Notes: generated by a model not told the origin, from the sequence alone. DNA of 64,000 nucleotides from Chitinispirillales bacterium (GCA_031254105.1 JAIRVB010000012.1:62001-126000), one strand, 5' to 3'. Shown: positions 1-9,098, counted from the stretch's first letter. Numbers and translations are program-made.

Positions 1-1
1 T

Positions 2-814
2 GGAGAAAGTTTTAAACACCACGTAAAAAAATTACTTTTTCTCGGCAGTACGTGCATATACCCCAAAAACGCGCCCCAACCAATGAAAGAGAGCGCCCTG
101 CTTACAAGTTCGCTTGAATATACTAACGAACCTTACGCTATAGCAAAAATAGCCGGACTTAAAATGTGCGAAAGTTTTAATTTGCAATATGGGACGAATT
201 ACATAGCCGTTATGCCCACCAATCTGTACGGCCCACAAGACAACTTTCATTTGGAAAACAGTCACGTAATCCCGGGTGTTATGCGTAAAATACATTTGGC
301 TAAGCGTTTGATGGAGAAAGATTTTGATGGTATTCGTAAAGACCTCACCGCACGTCCGGTAAACGGTGTAAACGGAAACGCTTCCGACAGTGAATTAATC
401 TCCGTTTTGGCAAATTATGGTATAAGAGACAGTGCGGTCTCACTGTGGGGAACCGGCAGCGCGATGCGAGAATTTTTGTGGAGTGAAGATATGGCTGATG
501 CCTGTGTGTACATATTAGAGCGTGTTGATTTTACAAACATAACTCGGGCGACATCATTTGACAATGGTGAAATTCGCAATTGCCACATAAACATCGGCAC
601 CGGAAAAGAACTGTCTATCAAAAACCTCACGCAAATAATCTCACAAGCCATTGGCTATACAGGTGAGATCTGTTTTGATTCATCAAAACCGGACGGCGCT
701 ATGCGAAAGTTGACTGATGTTGGCAAATTACATAGTTTGGGCTGGCATCATAAAATTGAAATTGAAGAGGGAATAGGGCGGCTGTACGAGTGGTACAGAG
801 AGTCAAATTGTTAA
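2..814 (+). CDS. fcl: GDP-L-fucose synthase, 5'-truncated by window edge
   Basis: C-terminal two thirds of GDP-L-fucose synthase, the SDR enzyme that epimerises and reduces GDP-4-keto-6-deoxy-mannose to GDP-L-fucose for surface polysaccharide. The frame is open from base 2, before the first ATG at 83, and encodes the family signature LFLGSTCIYPKNAPQPMKE, so the real start lies left of the window. The catalytic YxxxK is present as YAIAK, followed by the conserved PTNLYGPQDNFH segment and the mid-domain insertion typical of longer bacterial Fcl. The N-terminal GxxGxxG nucleotide-binding part is outside the window. It is the only intact plus-strand gene of the polysaccharide island. Its 3' end abuts a decayed fragment of another sugar-nucleotide enzyme. 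Confidence 0.93.
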   Translation, partial: GESFKHHVKKLLFLGSTCIYPKNAPQPMKESALLTSSLEYTNEPYAIAKIAGLKMCESFNLQYGTNYIAVMPTNLYGPQDNFHLENSHVIPGVMRKIHLAKRLMEKDFDGIRKDLTARPVNGVNGNASDSELISVLANYGIRDSAVSLWGTGSAMREFLWSEDMADACVYILERVDFTNITRATSFDNGEIRNCHINIGTGKELSIKNLTQIISQAIGYTGEICFDSSKPDGAMRKLTDVGKLHSLGWHHKIEIEEGIGRLYEWYRESNC

Positions 815-913
815 AGTACTCGCGGAAATTTTCAACGTCAAAGAGTTCGTTTCATAGACAACAAAACCATTAAAGGCGGTTTTGATAAAACACTGCCAGG
901 AAACGACATATAG
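810..913 (+). pseudogene. Remnant of Rmd-like reductase C-terminus
   Basis: Directly after the fcl stop, two overlapping frames resemble the C-terminal part of the intact reductase encoded at 4727-5686. VLAEIFNVK matches LLAEIFKVK, and after a frame change VRFIDNKTIKGGFDKT resembles VRPIDNKIIIGCFEKI in the same order. No start exists and a stop falls in each frame. I read it as a decayed copy of a GDP-sugar dehydratase/reductase gene. The similarity is short, and the right end overlaps the transposase remnant on the other strand, so the boundary is uncertain. Confidence 0.4.
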
Positions 914-1050
914 CTGAGGGTTTCAACGATTTCATTTGACACTTTGACACCTGCTTCAGAAAGCTTCATCTGCTCAAGCTGCTCTTATACTGATTTGGCT
1001 TTTTCCCCTGGTAGCTTTCTTGTTTTTCTGAGCATGGATAGCTTTTAACA
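895..1050 (-). pseudogene. IS256-family transposase remnant
   Basis: The minus strand encodes, in two frames, pieces of the C-terminal part of an IS256-type (mutator) transposase: KAIHAQKNKKA, then EQLEQMKLSEAGVKVSNE, then ETLSYMSFP. These match the family order 'KAIHAQ...EKLRAMKL...ETLTYYxFP'. An in-frame stop and a frameshift show that it is dead. It joins the broken radical SAM gene at about 1050, so the insertion or later deletion probably truncated that gene. No terminal inverted repeats were identified. Confidence 0.6.
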
Positions 1051-1507
1051 TGATAACTGCCGTATATCACGTTCAAAAACATCAAATTCTAAAAAAGCAG
1101 GTTCTTTAACTAATGGAGAATATACGCTACACCCCGCACAATTTAAATTGCAATGATGTGTTAAATGGAATTGAAGTGAGTGAATTATAGTTTGTGGAGA
1201 TAGTTTTTTTTCTTCGGAAAAGTTTTTTTGATGATGTTCTTTTCTTCAATGTTTATAATATCTAAATCTTTTAGCATAGAAGACCGGTGAATATCCGAGT
1301 CAATAATCCAAAGTGCATTAGGGTATTTTGATACTGCTTCCGATGGAGACAAAATATTTCCCCTCACAAAGGGAGTTGTCTGCAAAATAACACGTCTTTT
1401 CTGCAAAGAATGATTTAATCTCGAATTGTATCTGTTTTCCCACGTTTCCTGCCCCAAATATGACAACAGTATCGCAATTTTCTACTTTATGGTAAAATAT
1501 TGTACAT
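1050..1507 (-). pseudogene. Broken Rossmann module + radical SAM fusion gene
   Basis: Reading the minus strand with frame changes reconstructs a fusion like the intact gene at 9099-10268. A Rossmann-like module (TVVIFGAGNVGKQ, then RGNILSPSEAVSKYPNALW) is followed by a radical SAM start, HHCNLNCAGCSVYSPLV, with the CxxxCxxC iron-sulfur motif. At least three frame breaks are needed: near the ATG at 1507, near 1365-1377, and at a run of eight T (1204-1211). The gene ends at about 1050 in the transposase remnant. The ATG lies after GGAGGAGG, which overlaps the end of the upstream FkbM gene. A short open frame here (1185-1466) is only part of this gene and begins in the wrong frame. Confidence 0.6.
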
Positions 1508-1508
1508 A

Positions 1509-2609
1509 TTATCGTTCCTCCTCCTTGACCACTTGTGCAAATAGTTTATCCCTCAAATGCACTATTTTATAATCAGGATTTGCTTCCAAGATAATACTTT
1601 CCAACACTTGCGGATCGTCAGGCAAATGATATGTGCAAATAGCAAGCTTTGGAGCGTAATTTTTCAGAACCCAAGCGGCACCCTTTAGCATATCCCGTTC
1701 TGCTCCTTCAATATCTGCTTTGATAAAGTCAACCTTTGAGATATTGTTCTCTTTAACAAATTCGTCTAAGGTTGTAATTGAGATGGTTTCGGCATTGTCG
1801 GAACGATTTATAACTATTGAGTTAGCTACACCCCATCCATTATGTATACTAAGAGAAGCTTCTCCGCTTACATTACTCAAACCCTGTTTTAGAGAATAAA
1901 TATTTGAATTTAATTCTGCTGTTTTTTGAAGCAATTCATAAATAGAACTAGTCGGTTCAAAGGCATAAGATATTGCGCCTTTTGTGCTTGCATACGCGCT
2001 AAAATCTCCTATCCAAGCGCCTGCATCTATAACAATATCCCCTTTTTTTACACTAACATCAAAATTGCCATCTTTGTATCCATATGAACCTCCTGAAATA
2101 TAAATATCAAATATTTCTGCGAGATGCTTATCATAACGGTCATTCATAAAGTACGAAAACAAAAACGTCTCTGGTGCTAATAAAAACAACCCTGTCATTT
2201 TTTCTTGAGAATATCTGACATCAGGCAATTTTGCTCCCGCTATTTCAAAATAACATTCGCCATTTTCCTTTGTTTTTAGGAAATGTTTGCAGAATATATC
2301 TACTTTCTTTTTTGTTTCTTTATCCCATAGTCTTTGCGAAAGCTCAAAGTCTATACCACATATATAATTACGTTCTATTAATTTTTCAGCTATTTCCTCC
2401 GATTTTAATATAGCAATAATTATTTTACTATCCCTCGAGTTTTTGTCAATTACCTGTTCTGGAGAGAGTACTTCATATCCTAACCTTTTCTTCCCATACA
2501 GATCTTTATTGCTGTCTATAAACCCAGCAATAGGTTCACCTTTTATTTCCATATCCAAAGCGGTCAAAGCACCATAGTATCCTGCACCCCAAATATAGGT
2601 TGTTTTCAT
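1509..2609 (-). CDS. Rossmann module + FkbM-family methyltransferase
   Basis: 366 residues. Residues 1-90 are the island's shared Rossmann-like module, with the glycine-rich YIWGAGYYG at 5-13, GFIDSN, and a 'SPEQ' turn. Residues about 180-345 are an FkbM-type SAM-dependent methyltransferase (PF05050 type): motif I VIDAGAWIGDF (193-203) and the hallmark DFIKADIEGAE (294-304). FkbM enzymes O-methylate sugars or related natural-product groups, so this is likely a polysaccharide-tailoring enzyme. GGAG lies 14 bases upstream of the ATG. The acceptor cannot be deduced. A second module-FkbM fusion is at 12386-13483, with a different linker. Confidence 0.85.
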   Translation of the reverse strand: MKTTYIWGAGYYGALTALDMEIKGEPIAGFIDSNKDLYGKKRLGYEVLSPEQVIDKNSRDSKIIIAILKSEEIAEKLIERNYICGIDFELSQRLWDKETKKKVDIFCKHFLKTKENGECYFEIAGAKLPDVRYSQEKMTGLFLLAPETFLFSYFMNDRYDKHLAEIFDIYISGGSYGYKDGNFDVSVKKGDIVIDAGAWIGDFSAYASTKGAISYAFEPTSSIYELLQKTAELNSNIYSLKQGLSNVSGEASLSIHNGWGVANSIVINRSDNAETISITTLDEFVKENNISKVDFIKADIEGAERDMLKGAAWVLKNYAPKLAICTYHLPDDPQVLESIILEANPDYKIVHLRDKLFAQVVKEEER

Positions 2610-2753
2610 TTTGAAATCTTCTCCAAAAAATAAATTTGCTTTTTTAACGAATTTGAAAAACCTTCAAAAACAGCATTATAAACAGACTTAGTTTTGACTG
2701 AGAATATAATTGCTATGTCATTTTGATCTCTCCTATTAAAATTTTTATCCTTT

Positions 2754-3887
2754 TTACACTGGACTCCAAAAATCTACCCCTTTTTTCAAACCATAACTTT
2801 TACAAATTTTTGCCATTTCGCCCGCATATTTTGTTGATACAATAAATATGAAAATATTCTTATTTTTTCCATTCAGAATTTGCTCAGGACGCTTAACTTT
2901 GTAGCCTAAATGCTCCGACATTTCCTGTCTATCTAAGAAAGCTGTAATTTTATACTTTCTCTTGATTAAAAATAAAGCGTTCTCAGCAAATACACCTGTT
3001 CCCCATAAATAAATTTTTCGTTCACTCTGTATTTTAGGAGGATATAGAAAACATTTTTCCATATAAACGATATTTAATTCATCTAATAACGTTTGATTTG
3101 TTTTTTTATTCTTAGGGTGCTTTAATATACTCAATTTATAGGTTTTTGTATTTACCAACGCATTATTTGCTATAGTATGTGCCCCTATAGATCCAATGTT
3201 TTTAGTCATGTTTTTTTGCGGCAAAACATGCAAAGCATTACATCTTAATCCAATTGTAAAGAATGGTATATCCCAAGTAGTCAATTTGTTTTGCTGGCTC
3301 CGAATTGCTTGTACCCAATTATTTCTAATATGCTTGTTTTTTGTGTAAGAGTCATAAACTTTTTCATCCATATTTTTGACATCAAGATGAAAATGTTTCC
3401 ATCTATCTCTCCAAGTTGCCCAACCCCAACACAAAAACCATTTAGTAAAAGTGTAACTTTTATCAATCGCAGAAATACCTTGCAGGTTATGACCGCCAAT
3501 TGTCCATATATTTTTATTATCTTTGTATTTTGAGAGTAACTCGCTGCAATATTTGAAAAAACTTTGGTTTGCAACTACATCATCTTCTATAATTATGCCT
3601 TGCTCTTCATGCTTAAAAAACCATGAAATACCTGTGGACACACCTACGGCACAGCCTAAATTTTTCTTTTGGAACAATATTTTAACTTCACACTCCCAAT
3701 CAATGGAATTCAAAATAAGTTCTCTAGTTTGCTCGCAAAGTTCCTTTTCGCCTACTTTGTCTGCTCTTGGGCCATCTGCTGCAATGTACAGTTTTGATGG
3801 CTTTGCCTTGCGTATAGCGGCAAATGATTTTACTGTGTATTGCGGCCTGTTAAAGACTATAAAAAGAATTGGCGTTTCACATTTCAT
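2754..3887 (-). CDS. GNT-I-like glycosyltransferase + C-terminal Rossmann module
   Basis: The N-terminal ~270 residues resemble bacterial GNT-I-like/'HlpA-like' glycosyltransferases. The entry strand is ILFIVFNRP, then YIAADGPR, and the acidic metal-binding motif is IIIEDDVV, followed by aromatic GWATWRDRW. The C-terminal ~85 residues are the shared module (IYLWGTGVFAEN, ITAFLDRQ, ending at KKGVDFW), here appended behind the enzyme. I chose the ATG at 3887 because GGAG precedes it at good spacing. The upstream ATG at 3902 has no ribosome-binding site. Sugar donor and linkage are unknown. About 140 bases without recognisable content separate it from the FkbM gene. Confidence 0.8.
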   Translation of the reverse strand: MKCETPILFIVFNRPQYTVKSFAAIRKAKPSKLYIAADGPRADKVGEKELCEQTRELILNSIDWECEVKILFQKKNLGCAVGVSTGISWFFKHEEQGIIIEDDVVANQSFFKYCSELLSKYKDNKNIWTIGGHNLQGISAIDKSYTFTKWFLCWGWATWRDRWKHFHLDVKNMDEKVYDSYTKNKHIRNNWVQAIRSQQNKLTTWDIPFFTIGLRCNALHVLPQKNMTKNIGSIGAHTIANNALVNTKTYKLSILKHPKNKKTNQTLLDELNIVYMEKCFLYPPKIQSERKIYLWGTGVFAENALFLIKRKYKITAFLDRQEMSEHLGYKVKRPEQILNGKNKNIFIFIVSTKYAGEMAKICKSYGLKKGVDFWSPV

Positions 3888-3933
3888 CAATTTTGTCTCC
3901 ATAAATACTTTTTTAGAATATACAAATCATAAT

Positions 3934-4737
3934 TTATTGGAGCAATCTCCTGATAATCATATTCATGTCTTCTATCGTTTTAGGCTGCATCTTTTTTCTA
4001 ATTTTGTCATAAAGCATAGATACCCCCTGCATTAAAGAAGGTTTTATGTATATATCAATTCTTTTTAATATTAAAGATTGCCTTAATTCTGTAAAAATAT
4101 GAAATCCAAAAATATTAAGATATTCTAAACCAAAACTTTTCGCTATAAAACGCAATGTCTTTTCGCTGTAAAAAGATATATGCTGCCCGGATTGCGGTGC
4201 ATAATACCACCAATCTTGCTGGACAGGAATAGGTTCCGGCAAAAGAATTGTGGAAAAAATTAAAGTATCGGATAATTTTAAAATGGTTTCAATTTCTTGT
4301 AATGGTAAAACCAAATGTTCAAAGCATTCAAAACAAGTACACACTTCGTATTTTTTATTTAAATCACCTTCAAAACCATTAGCCATAAGATTTTTAGTAT
4401 ATTTGTCCTGCCAGTAGAAATTAAAACCAACATCTCTTAATAATCTGGTAAAAATTCCATATCCTCCGGCATAATCAAGGCATTCTGAATTTTCTTTATC
4501 TTTCAGGAAAAAATATAATAGTATAGACAGCTTTCTGCTATTGATATTGTTTCTTAACATAATGCCAGTGTCCATTGAAGCTATTGATTCCTTATATGCA
4601 TGCTCCAACCATCTTTCCGGATCTTCTGCAAAAAGAAAACCACATTTTTCGCAGTGAAAGTACTTAGTTTCATACTTTCCTAATATTTTGCCATTAAAAA
4701 TATTTTTGCTTTCACAATTGCAGATTTTACAAAGCAT
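3934..4737 (-). CDS. Class I SAM-dependent methyltransferase with Zn-ribbon
   Basis: About 268 residues. The N-terminus has two Cys pairs, CKIC and CEKC, forming a zinc-ribbon as in C-methyltransferases of sugar-nucleotide pathways. A class I methyltransferase core follows, with CLDYAGGYGIFTRLL as SAM-binding motif I and FECFEHL as the post-II region (Methyltransf_23 type). It may methylate a sugar or a nucleotide sugar. The start is ambiguous: TTG at 4746 or ATG at 4737. I prefer the ATG. Its first codons overlap the end of the Rmd-like gene, so the two are translationally coupled. It lacks the shared C-terminal module. Confidence 0.75.
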   Translation of the reverse strand: MLCKICNCESKNIFNGKILGKYETKYFHCEKCGFLFAEDPERWLEHAYKESIASMDTGIMLRNNINSRKLSILLYFFLKDKENSECLDYAGGYGIFTRLLRDVGFNFYWQDKYTKNLMANGFEGDLNKKYEVCTCFECFEHLVLPLQEIETILKLSDTLIFSTILLPEPIPVQQDWWYYAPQSGQHISFYSEKTLRFIAKSFGLEYLNIFGFHIFTELRQSLILKRIDIYIKPSLMQGVSMLYDKIRKKMQPKTIEDMNMIIRRLLQ

Positions 4738-5686
4738 AACTTTCAACCACCGCCTTTAAACTATTCTCTAAATCAAATTTTGGCTGCCACCCAGTATGCT
4801 TTTTTATTTTTTCAAAACAGCCAATAATAATTTTATTGTCAATAGGCCGAACTTTTTTAGAATCAGTTTCCGTTATTACTTTGACTTTGAAAATTTCAGC
4901 TAATAAGTCAATAATTTCTTTCAAAGAATGTCCTTTGCCGCTGCATACATTATAAAGCTCCCCTGTTTTGCCATTTTTGAGTAATGCAAAATAAGCTGCT
5001 GCAACATCCCTAACATCTATAAAATCTCTAATAACAGAAAGATCACCAGTGGAAAGTTTAATTTCCTTTTGACCTTGCTTAATTCCATCTGATATTTGCT
5101 TTGTAAAACTTGGAATTGCAAAATCGGTGCGCTGCATAGCTCCAACATGGTTGAAAGACCTTGTTAGAATAATATTAAGTCCGTAAGCATCCACATAGCA
5201 TTTAGAAAGCATCTCCTGACTGACACGCGCAACCGCATAAGGGTTTCTGGGATGCAAGGGCATATTTTCTTTTAACGGAATATGGTTTTCTTTTACATTG
5301 CCGTACTCTTCGCTGGAACCAACTGATAAAATGCGGCAAGCAATTTTGTTATGCCTAACTATTTCTGCAATATTCAGAAATATATTTGTGTTGTTTAAGA
5401 AACTTTCAAGCGGCATTTCCCAGCTTTTGCCAACGCTTGAGAAACTTGCCAAATGCACAATATAATTAGGATTAAAAGAAACAACGGCTATCCCCAAAGC
5501 TCTATATTCCAAAAGATTCAATTCAATAAAACTTAATTTTACATTCTTAAATGAATAATCGCTGATATGCTGCGGAATTTTTAAATCTAACCCCAAAACC
5601 TCAGCTTCTTCGCCAAGCCCATTTAAGTACTCCAAAAAATGATATGCCACAAATCCGCTGATACCTGTTATTAAATATTTTTTCAT
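4727..5686 (-). CDS. rmd: GDP-4-keto-6-deoxy-mannose reductase-like SDR
   Basis: 319 residues, typical length for Rmd/GDP-mannose-4,6-dehydratase-like extended SDR enzymes. It has an N-terminal nucleotide motif TGISGFV, serine-rich SVGSSEEYG, NPYAVARVSQE at the catalytic position, and SFNHVGAMQ and RDFIDVRDV, both hallmarks of this family. The catalytic YxxxK appears as YxxxR. The likely product is GDP-D-rhamnose or a related deoxyhexose, which would share the GDP-4-keto-6-deoxymannose precursor with the Fcl enzyme at the window start. It overlaps both neighbours by a few bases. The exact substrate is inferred from family resemblance. Confidence 0.75.
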   Translation of the reverse strand: MKKYLITGISGFVAYHFLEYLNGLGEEAEVLGLDLKIPQHISDYSFKNVKLSFIELNLLEYRALGIAVVSFNPNYIVHLASFSSVGKSWEMPLESFLNNTNIFLNIAEIVRHNKIACRILSVGSSEEYGNVKENHIPLKENMPLHPRNPYAVARVSQEMLSKCYVDAYGLNIILTRSFNHVGAMQRTDFAIPSFTKQISDGIKQGQKEIKLSTGDLSVIRDFIDVRDVAAAYFALLKNGKTGELYNVCSGKGHSLKEIIDLLAEIFKVKVITETDSKKVRPIDNKIIIGCFEKIKKHTGWQPKFDLENSLKAVVESYAL

Positions 5687-6780
5687 ATTTTATTATACCT
5701 CGCACTTTCATAAACTTTTGCTGTTTGCTCAGTGCATTTTTGCCAGGAAAATTTCTTTAATCTTTCAAATCCTTTACTTACAAGGTCTTTTCGCAAAGTT
5801 TCAGAACAAATAACCTTATCTATTTTTACCCGCATATCTTCTATACTGTTAGGGTCAAAATAAACACCGGCGTCAGCGGCTATCTCCGGAAAGCAACTTG
5901 TATTTGAAAGCACAAGCGGGCAGCCGCAAGCAAAAGCTTCCAAAATTGGAATGCCAAAACCTTCGTATAAACTGGGAAACACAAAACAAAGAGCGTTTGT
6001 GTAAAGTTCTTTTAATTCACAATCATTTACAAGTTGAATGCTTGTTCTGTCAAAAATTTTTTGTTGTTTCAACAAATCATTTTCTGCATTAGTAAATGAC
6101 CTGCCAGTACATTTTAAGTACAAATTATATTTCAATAACAGCGGAGCCACCCCTAAAATAAAATTGGTAAAGTTTTTATATTTTTCGCGATTTCCGGTAA
6201 ACAAAATATAAGGAGAACTATGTGAGGCAGGGAGCATGTTAAAATGCGATACTGATTGTAAATCTATTGAAGTGTTCCATGAGGTTCCAAGATAAATCAC
6301 TGAAACTTTATCAGGATTTATATGCGGATAAAATCTCAATAAGTCATTTTTTGTACATTCGCTAATTGCAATTATTCTGGTAGACTTTTCTATAAAAGTT
6401 TTTTTATTTAGAATCCCCAAATCTTGCGGGAAAAATTCATGTATCATATCATAAACAGTAAGCACAATTGGCTTGTCAACTTTATCAATAAACATAGGAT
6501 TATAATATGTTGGGTGGTAAACATCGTAACAATCTTTTAGCTTCGTTGTAATATCTTCTACGTTTATTTGTTTCTGTAAATCCCATTTACCTTCAAAATC
6601 TTCTTTTACAGGATAAGATTTATGAAAACCAATCTCATGCGCATAAATATTTTCACTAAAAATCCCACCTATCGAGTAATTAAATAAACCAGTGCTGTGT
6701 TTTATAAGCTCACAAAAATAACGGCTTACACCACCAATTTTTTGAATAATAAATACTTGATTATCGTAGAAAATTTTCAT
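5683..6780 (-). CDS. GT4-family (GT-B) glycosyltransferase
   Basis: About 365 residues with a GT-B fold. The N-terminal domain starts KIFYDNQVF and contains the acceptor-side loop IGGVSRYF. The C-terminal nucleotide-sugar domain has LFTGNREKYKNF and the GT4 signature SLYEGFGIPILEAFACG, with the two catalytic glutamates, followed by PEIAADAGVYFDP. This is typical of mannosyl/rhamnosyl transferases of O-antigen assembly, acting on the cytoplasmic face on a lipid-linked chain. The preferred start is ATG 6780, because the upstream in-frame GTG has no better site. It overlaps the rmd-like gene by 4 bases. Donor sugar is unknown. Confidence 0.87.
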   Translation of the reverse strand: MKIFYDNQVFIIQKIGGVSRYFCELIKHSTGLFNYSIGGIFSENIYAHEIGFHKSYPVKEDFEGKWDLQKQINVEDITTKLKDCYDVYHPTYYNPMFIDKVDKPIVLTVYDMIHEFFPQDLGILNKKTFIEKSTRIIAISECTKNDLLRFYPHINPDKVSVIYLGTSWNTSIDLQSVSHFNMLPASHSSPYILFTGNREKYKNFTNFILGVAPLLLKYNLYLKCTGRSFTNAENDLLKQQKIFDRTSIQLVNDCELKELYTNALCFVFPSLYEGFGIPILEAFACGCPLVLSNTSCFPEIAADAGVYFDPNSIEDMRVKIDKVICSETLRKDLVSKGFERLKKFSWQKCTEQTAKVYESARYNKI

Positions 6781-6790
6781 CACAGAAAAA

Positions 6791-7822
6791 TTAAAGTCCT
6801 CTTTTTAAGATCATAAGCGGTTGAATATTCCATGCCCCAAGAGGTTGCTTATTCGGAGACTCCTGCTCAAAAACAGCCTCTATATTCCATCCTTCCAATA
6901 AAAGCGGCAATCTCTTTCCTCCATAAATTCTATGAGCATTCCAAACAAGGCAATCCTCTCCCTGCGGAACTCCCAGCCACAGATAACCGTCATCTTTCAA
7001 AAGATTCCCAGCAACTTGCATTGCCCTTAAATCCCCATTAGGGTTCAACGGATCACCGTATCGTCCTAATCCATCATGTTCAAAAGAAGAAAATGAAATT
7101 GCAATGTCTGTTTTTATTCCGCTTTTTACTAATTCCTCATGGTTCATAACGGTTATTCTCTCATGTTCACAAACAGGCTTGTTATAATCCACAACATAAA
7201 CGTGTTCCGCACCCTGCCAAAGAGCCATAGCTTCGCAGTTTAATCCTGCCAAACCCCATATAAGAACAGACTTACCATTAAAATTGTACTTTTCAAAAGC
7301 GGCATAAAAAGAATTTATATCTTTACCGTAATATTCAAAACTCCTATTTTCAAAACGTTCGAAAGCTTTTTTATAGTCTTCCGCGGAATTATGGAATTTA
7401 GAATCGTTTCTTTCGTCTAAATACCAATATAAAACCGGAATTTGGCCATTCATTGTAAAATCGTTATATAAATGCTCCGGAATTGTGCTTGACGGCGGCG
7501 GCTCTTTTGAGTTTCGCTTTGGATTTGTGTAGTAATTATAATTATTTTGTACAGGAAACTTAAAAATTTCAAAATCCAAATTTTTAGTTTTTAATATTTC
7601 AGATATTTGTTTAATAGCTTTCTCATTTTGGATAGCAATAATTATTTCCGGTTTTATTGTCAATGAAATCTGCTCAAAAGTTAATACCGGCAATCCAAGC
7701 CTGTGTTTTATTTGACTTGCATTGGAATCTATAAATCCGGCGGCTTTAATGCCCTTTTGTTCGCAATCAAAAGCTGCTAACGTACCGTAATACCCGGCGC
7801 CCCAAATATAGGTTTGTTTCAT
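6791..7822 (-). CDS. Rossmann module + DUF268 protein
   Basis: The start at 7822 is supported by CAGGAG seven bases upstream and by an ATGA overlap with the preceding gene. Residues 1-85 are the shared module (TYIWGAGYYG, GFIDSNA). Residues about 150-343 match DUF268, with a methyltransferase-like core (SVLIWGLAGLNCEAMALW) and the diagnostic SSFEHDGLGRYGDPLNP and GVPQGED stretches. DUF268 proteins are poorly characterised; this one looks like a SAM-dependent methyltransferase variant. Its position among glycosyltransferases suggests polysaccharide tailoring. The domain assignment is firm; the function is inference. Confidence 0.75.
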   Translation of the reverse strand: MKQTYIWGAGYYGTLAAFDCEQKGIKAAGFIDSNASQIKHRLGLPVLTFEQISLTIKPEIIIAIQNEKAIKQISEILKTKNLDFEIFKFPVQNNYNYYTNPKRNSKEPPPSSTIPEHLYNDFTMNGQIPVLYWYLDERNDSKFHNSAEDYKKAFERFENRSFEYYGKDINSFYAAFEKYNFNGKSVLIWGLAGLNCEAMALWQGAEHVYVVDYNKPVCEHERITVMNHEELVKSGIKTDIAISFSSFEHDGLGRYGDPLNPNGDLRAMQVAGNLLKDDGYLWLGVPQGEDCLVWNAHRIYGGKRLPLLLEGWNIEAVFEQESPNKQPLGAWNIQPLMILKRGL

Positions 7823-9018
7823 TCTGGTCTCCTGTGACAATCTTTAAACGGTACAACAAAATCCTTACCTTCAACCAGTCCAGCAGCCTTACAGGTTTTG
7901 GAAATTTCTTCACAATAATTCCGGCTTGCAATAACTATGAAAAAACCTTGTGTCTTATTTTCAAAAGTGTATTTCGGCGCAAAAACAGGTCTGCCTAAAA
8001 AGGAGTATTGTTGTTTTATCTCATTGGAGTCTATAAAACCATATATGAAAATTTTATTTTCGTTACAATAATTGTAAATTAAAATACTATCCGCACCTGT
8101 ACCCCAAACTAAGCATTTTTTATTTTTTGGGATACGGATTTTTCGTGGAATGAATTTTTTGTTAAGTTGTTTAAGACTAAGAGCTTTGGAATTATTATAA
8201 TAGAAATCTTTGCCAAAAAATCTTTTGACTTTAAATTTTAATTTGTCTGCAGCATTGTAAAAGTTATACCATGATTTAACAAATGGTGTGTTCCAAACTT
8301 TATCGTAAAAGGCGATAGATTTTATGGAATTACGAAGTGCAGTATACTTAAATAATTCCAATGAAACATTATAAAACTCCCGTTGATATTTTTCTTTGTT
8401 TTGACTTGACATTCCGTTAATATCATAAATACTAATTATAACCGGAATATAGCGATAAGTCGCTCCATATTCAAATATAGCTTTCATAAAAAAAACCTGA
8501 TCCGATGTAATGGATAAATCGGTTCTATATAAACCCAATCGGGAAAATAAACTTAGCTTTATAAAAGAACTTTGATGATGTGTAACAAGAACGTCTCCTA
8601 ATCCGCAAAAATGGAAAATAGATAGTGAACGATTACATAATCGTAGGCTTTTTTGATTTAAATCATTTTCTAAAACAATATCTCCATAAACAATATCCTC
8701 GAAAAAGCCATGAGAAAAAGCTTTTTCCAATACAGAACTTGAACTTAAATAATCTCCTGAATTTAAAAATAAACAATACTCTCCATTCGCAACCTTTATA
8801 CCTTTATTCATTGCGTAATAAATTCCATCATCCCGCTCACTGACAAAATATGTTATATGTTGAGAATATTCGTTTATTATATTCGTACTTTCATCTGTAC
8901 TTGCGCCATCTATAATTATGTATTCAAATTCCTTAAATGTTTGACAAACGACACTTTCTATGGTTTTCTTTAAACCGTTATCGTTATTTCTATTTATTGT
9001 GATTATAGATAGTTTCAT
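7819..9018 (-). CDS. GT2 glycosyltransferase + C-terminal Rossmann module
   Basis: 399 residues. The N-terminus is a GT-A/GT2 domain: LSIITINRNND entry strand, IIIDGASTDES, YAMNKGI and the LFLNSGDYL metal-binding segment, similar to WcaA-type transferases. The C-terminal ~90 residues are the shared module (CLVWGTGADS, YGFIDSNE, ending GLVEGKDFVVPF), as in the GNT-I-like enzyme at 2754. The middle ~100 residues are basic and without recognisable domain. The stop overlaps the start of the DUF268 gene (ATGA). It probably adds a sugar during repeat-unit synthesis at the inner membrane. Linkage is unknown. Confidence 0.85.
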   Translation of the reverse strand: MKLSIITINRNNDNGLKKTIESVVCQTFKEFEYIIIDGASTDESTNIINEYSQHITYFVSERDDGIYYAMNKGIKVANGEYCLFLNSGDYLSSSSVLEKAFSHGFFEDIVYGDIVLENDLNQKSLRLCNRSLSIFHFCGLGDVLVTHHQSSFIKLSLFSRLGLYRTDLSITSDQVFFMKAIFEYGATYRYIPVIISIYDINGMSSQNKEKYQREFYNVSLELFKYTALRNSIKSIAFYDKVWNTPFVKSWYNFYNAADKLKFKVKRFFGKDFYYNNSKALSLKQLNKKFIPRKIRIPKNKKCLVWGTGADSILIYNYCNENKIFIYGFIDSNEIKQQYSFLGRPVFAPKYTFENKTQGFFIVIASRNYCEEISKTCKAAGLVEGKDFVVPFKDCHRRPE

Positions 9019-9098
9019 AAATATTTCTCAGATAACCCGTTCCGTATGCTTTACCCTTATGGTAATATCGAAGCTGTATGCCTTACCCTTTAATATGC

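Noticed and set aside
1185-1466. Stand-alone 93-residue protein
   Set aside because: Its first ~30 residues are in the wrong frame. The rest is the middle of the broken module-radical SAM gene.
2610-2753. Small gene between FkbM and GNT-I-like genes
   Set aside because: AGGAGA precedes an ATG on the minus strand, but the frame stops after two codons.
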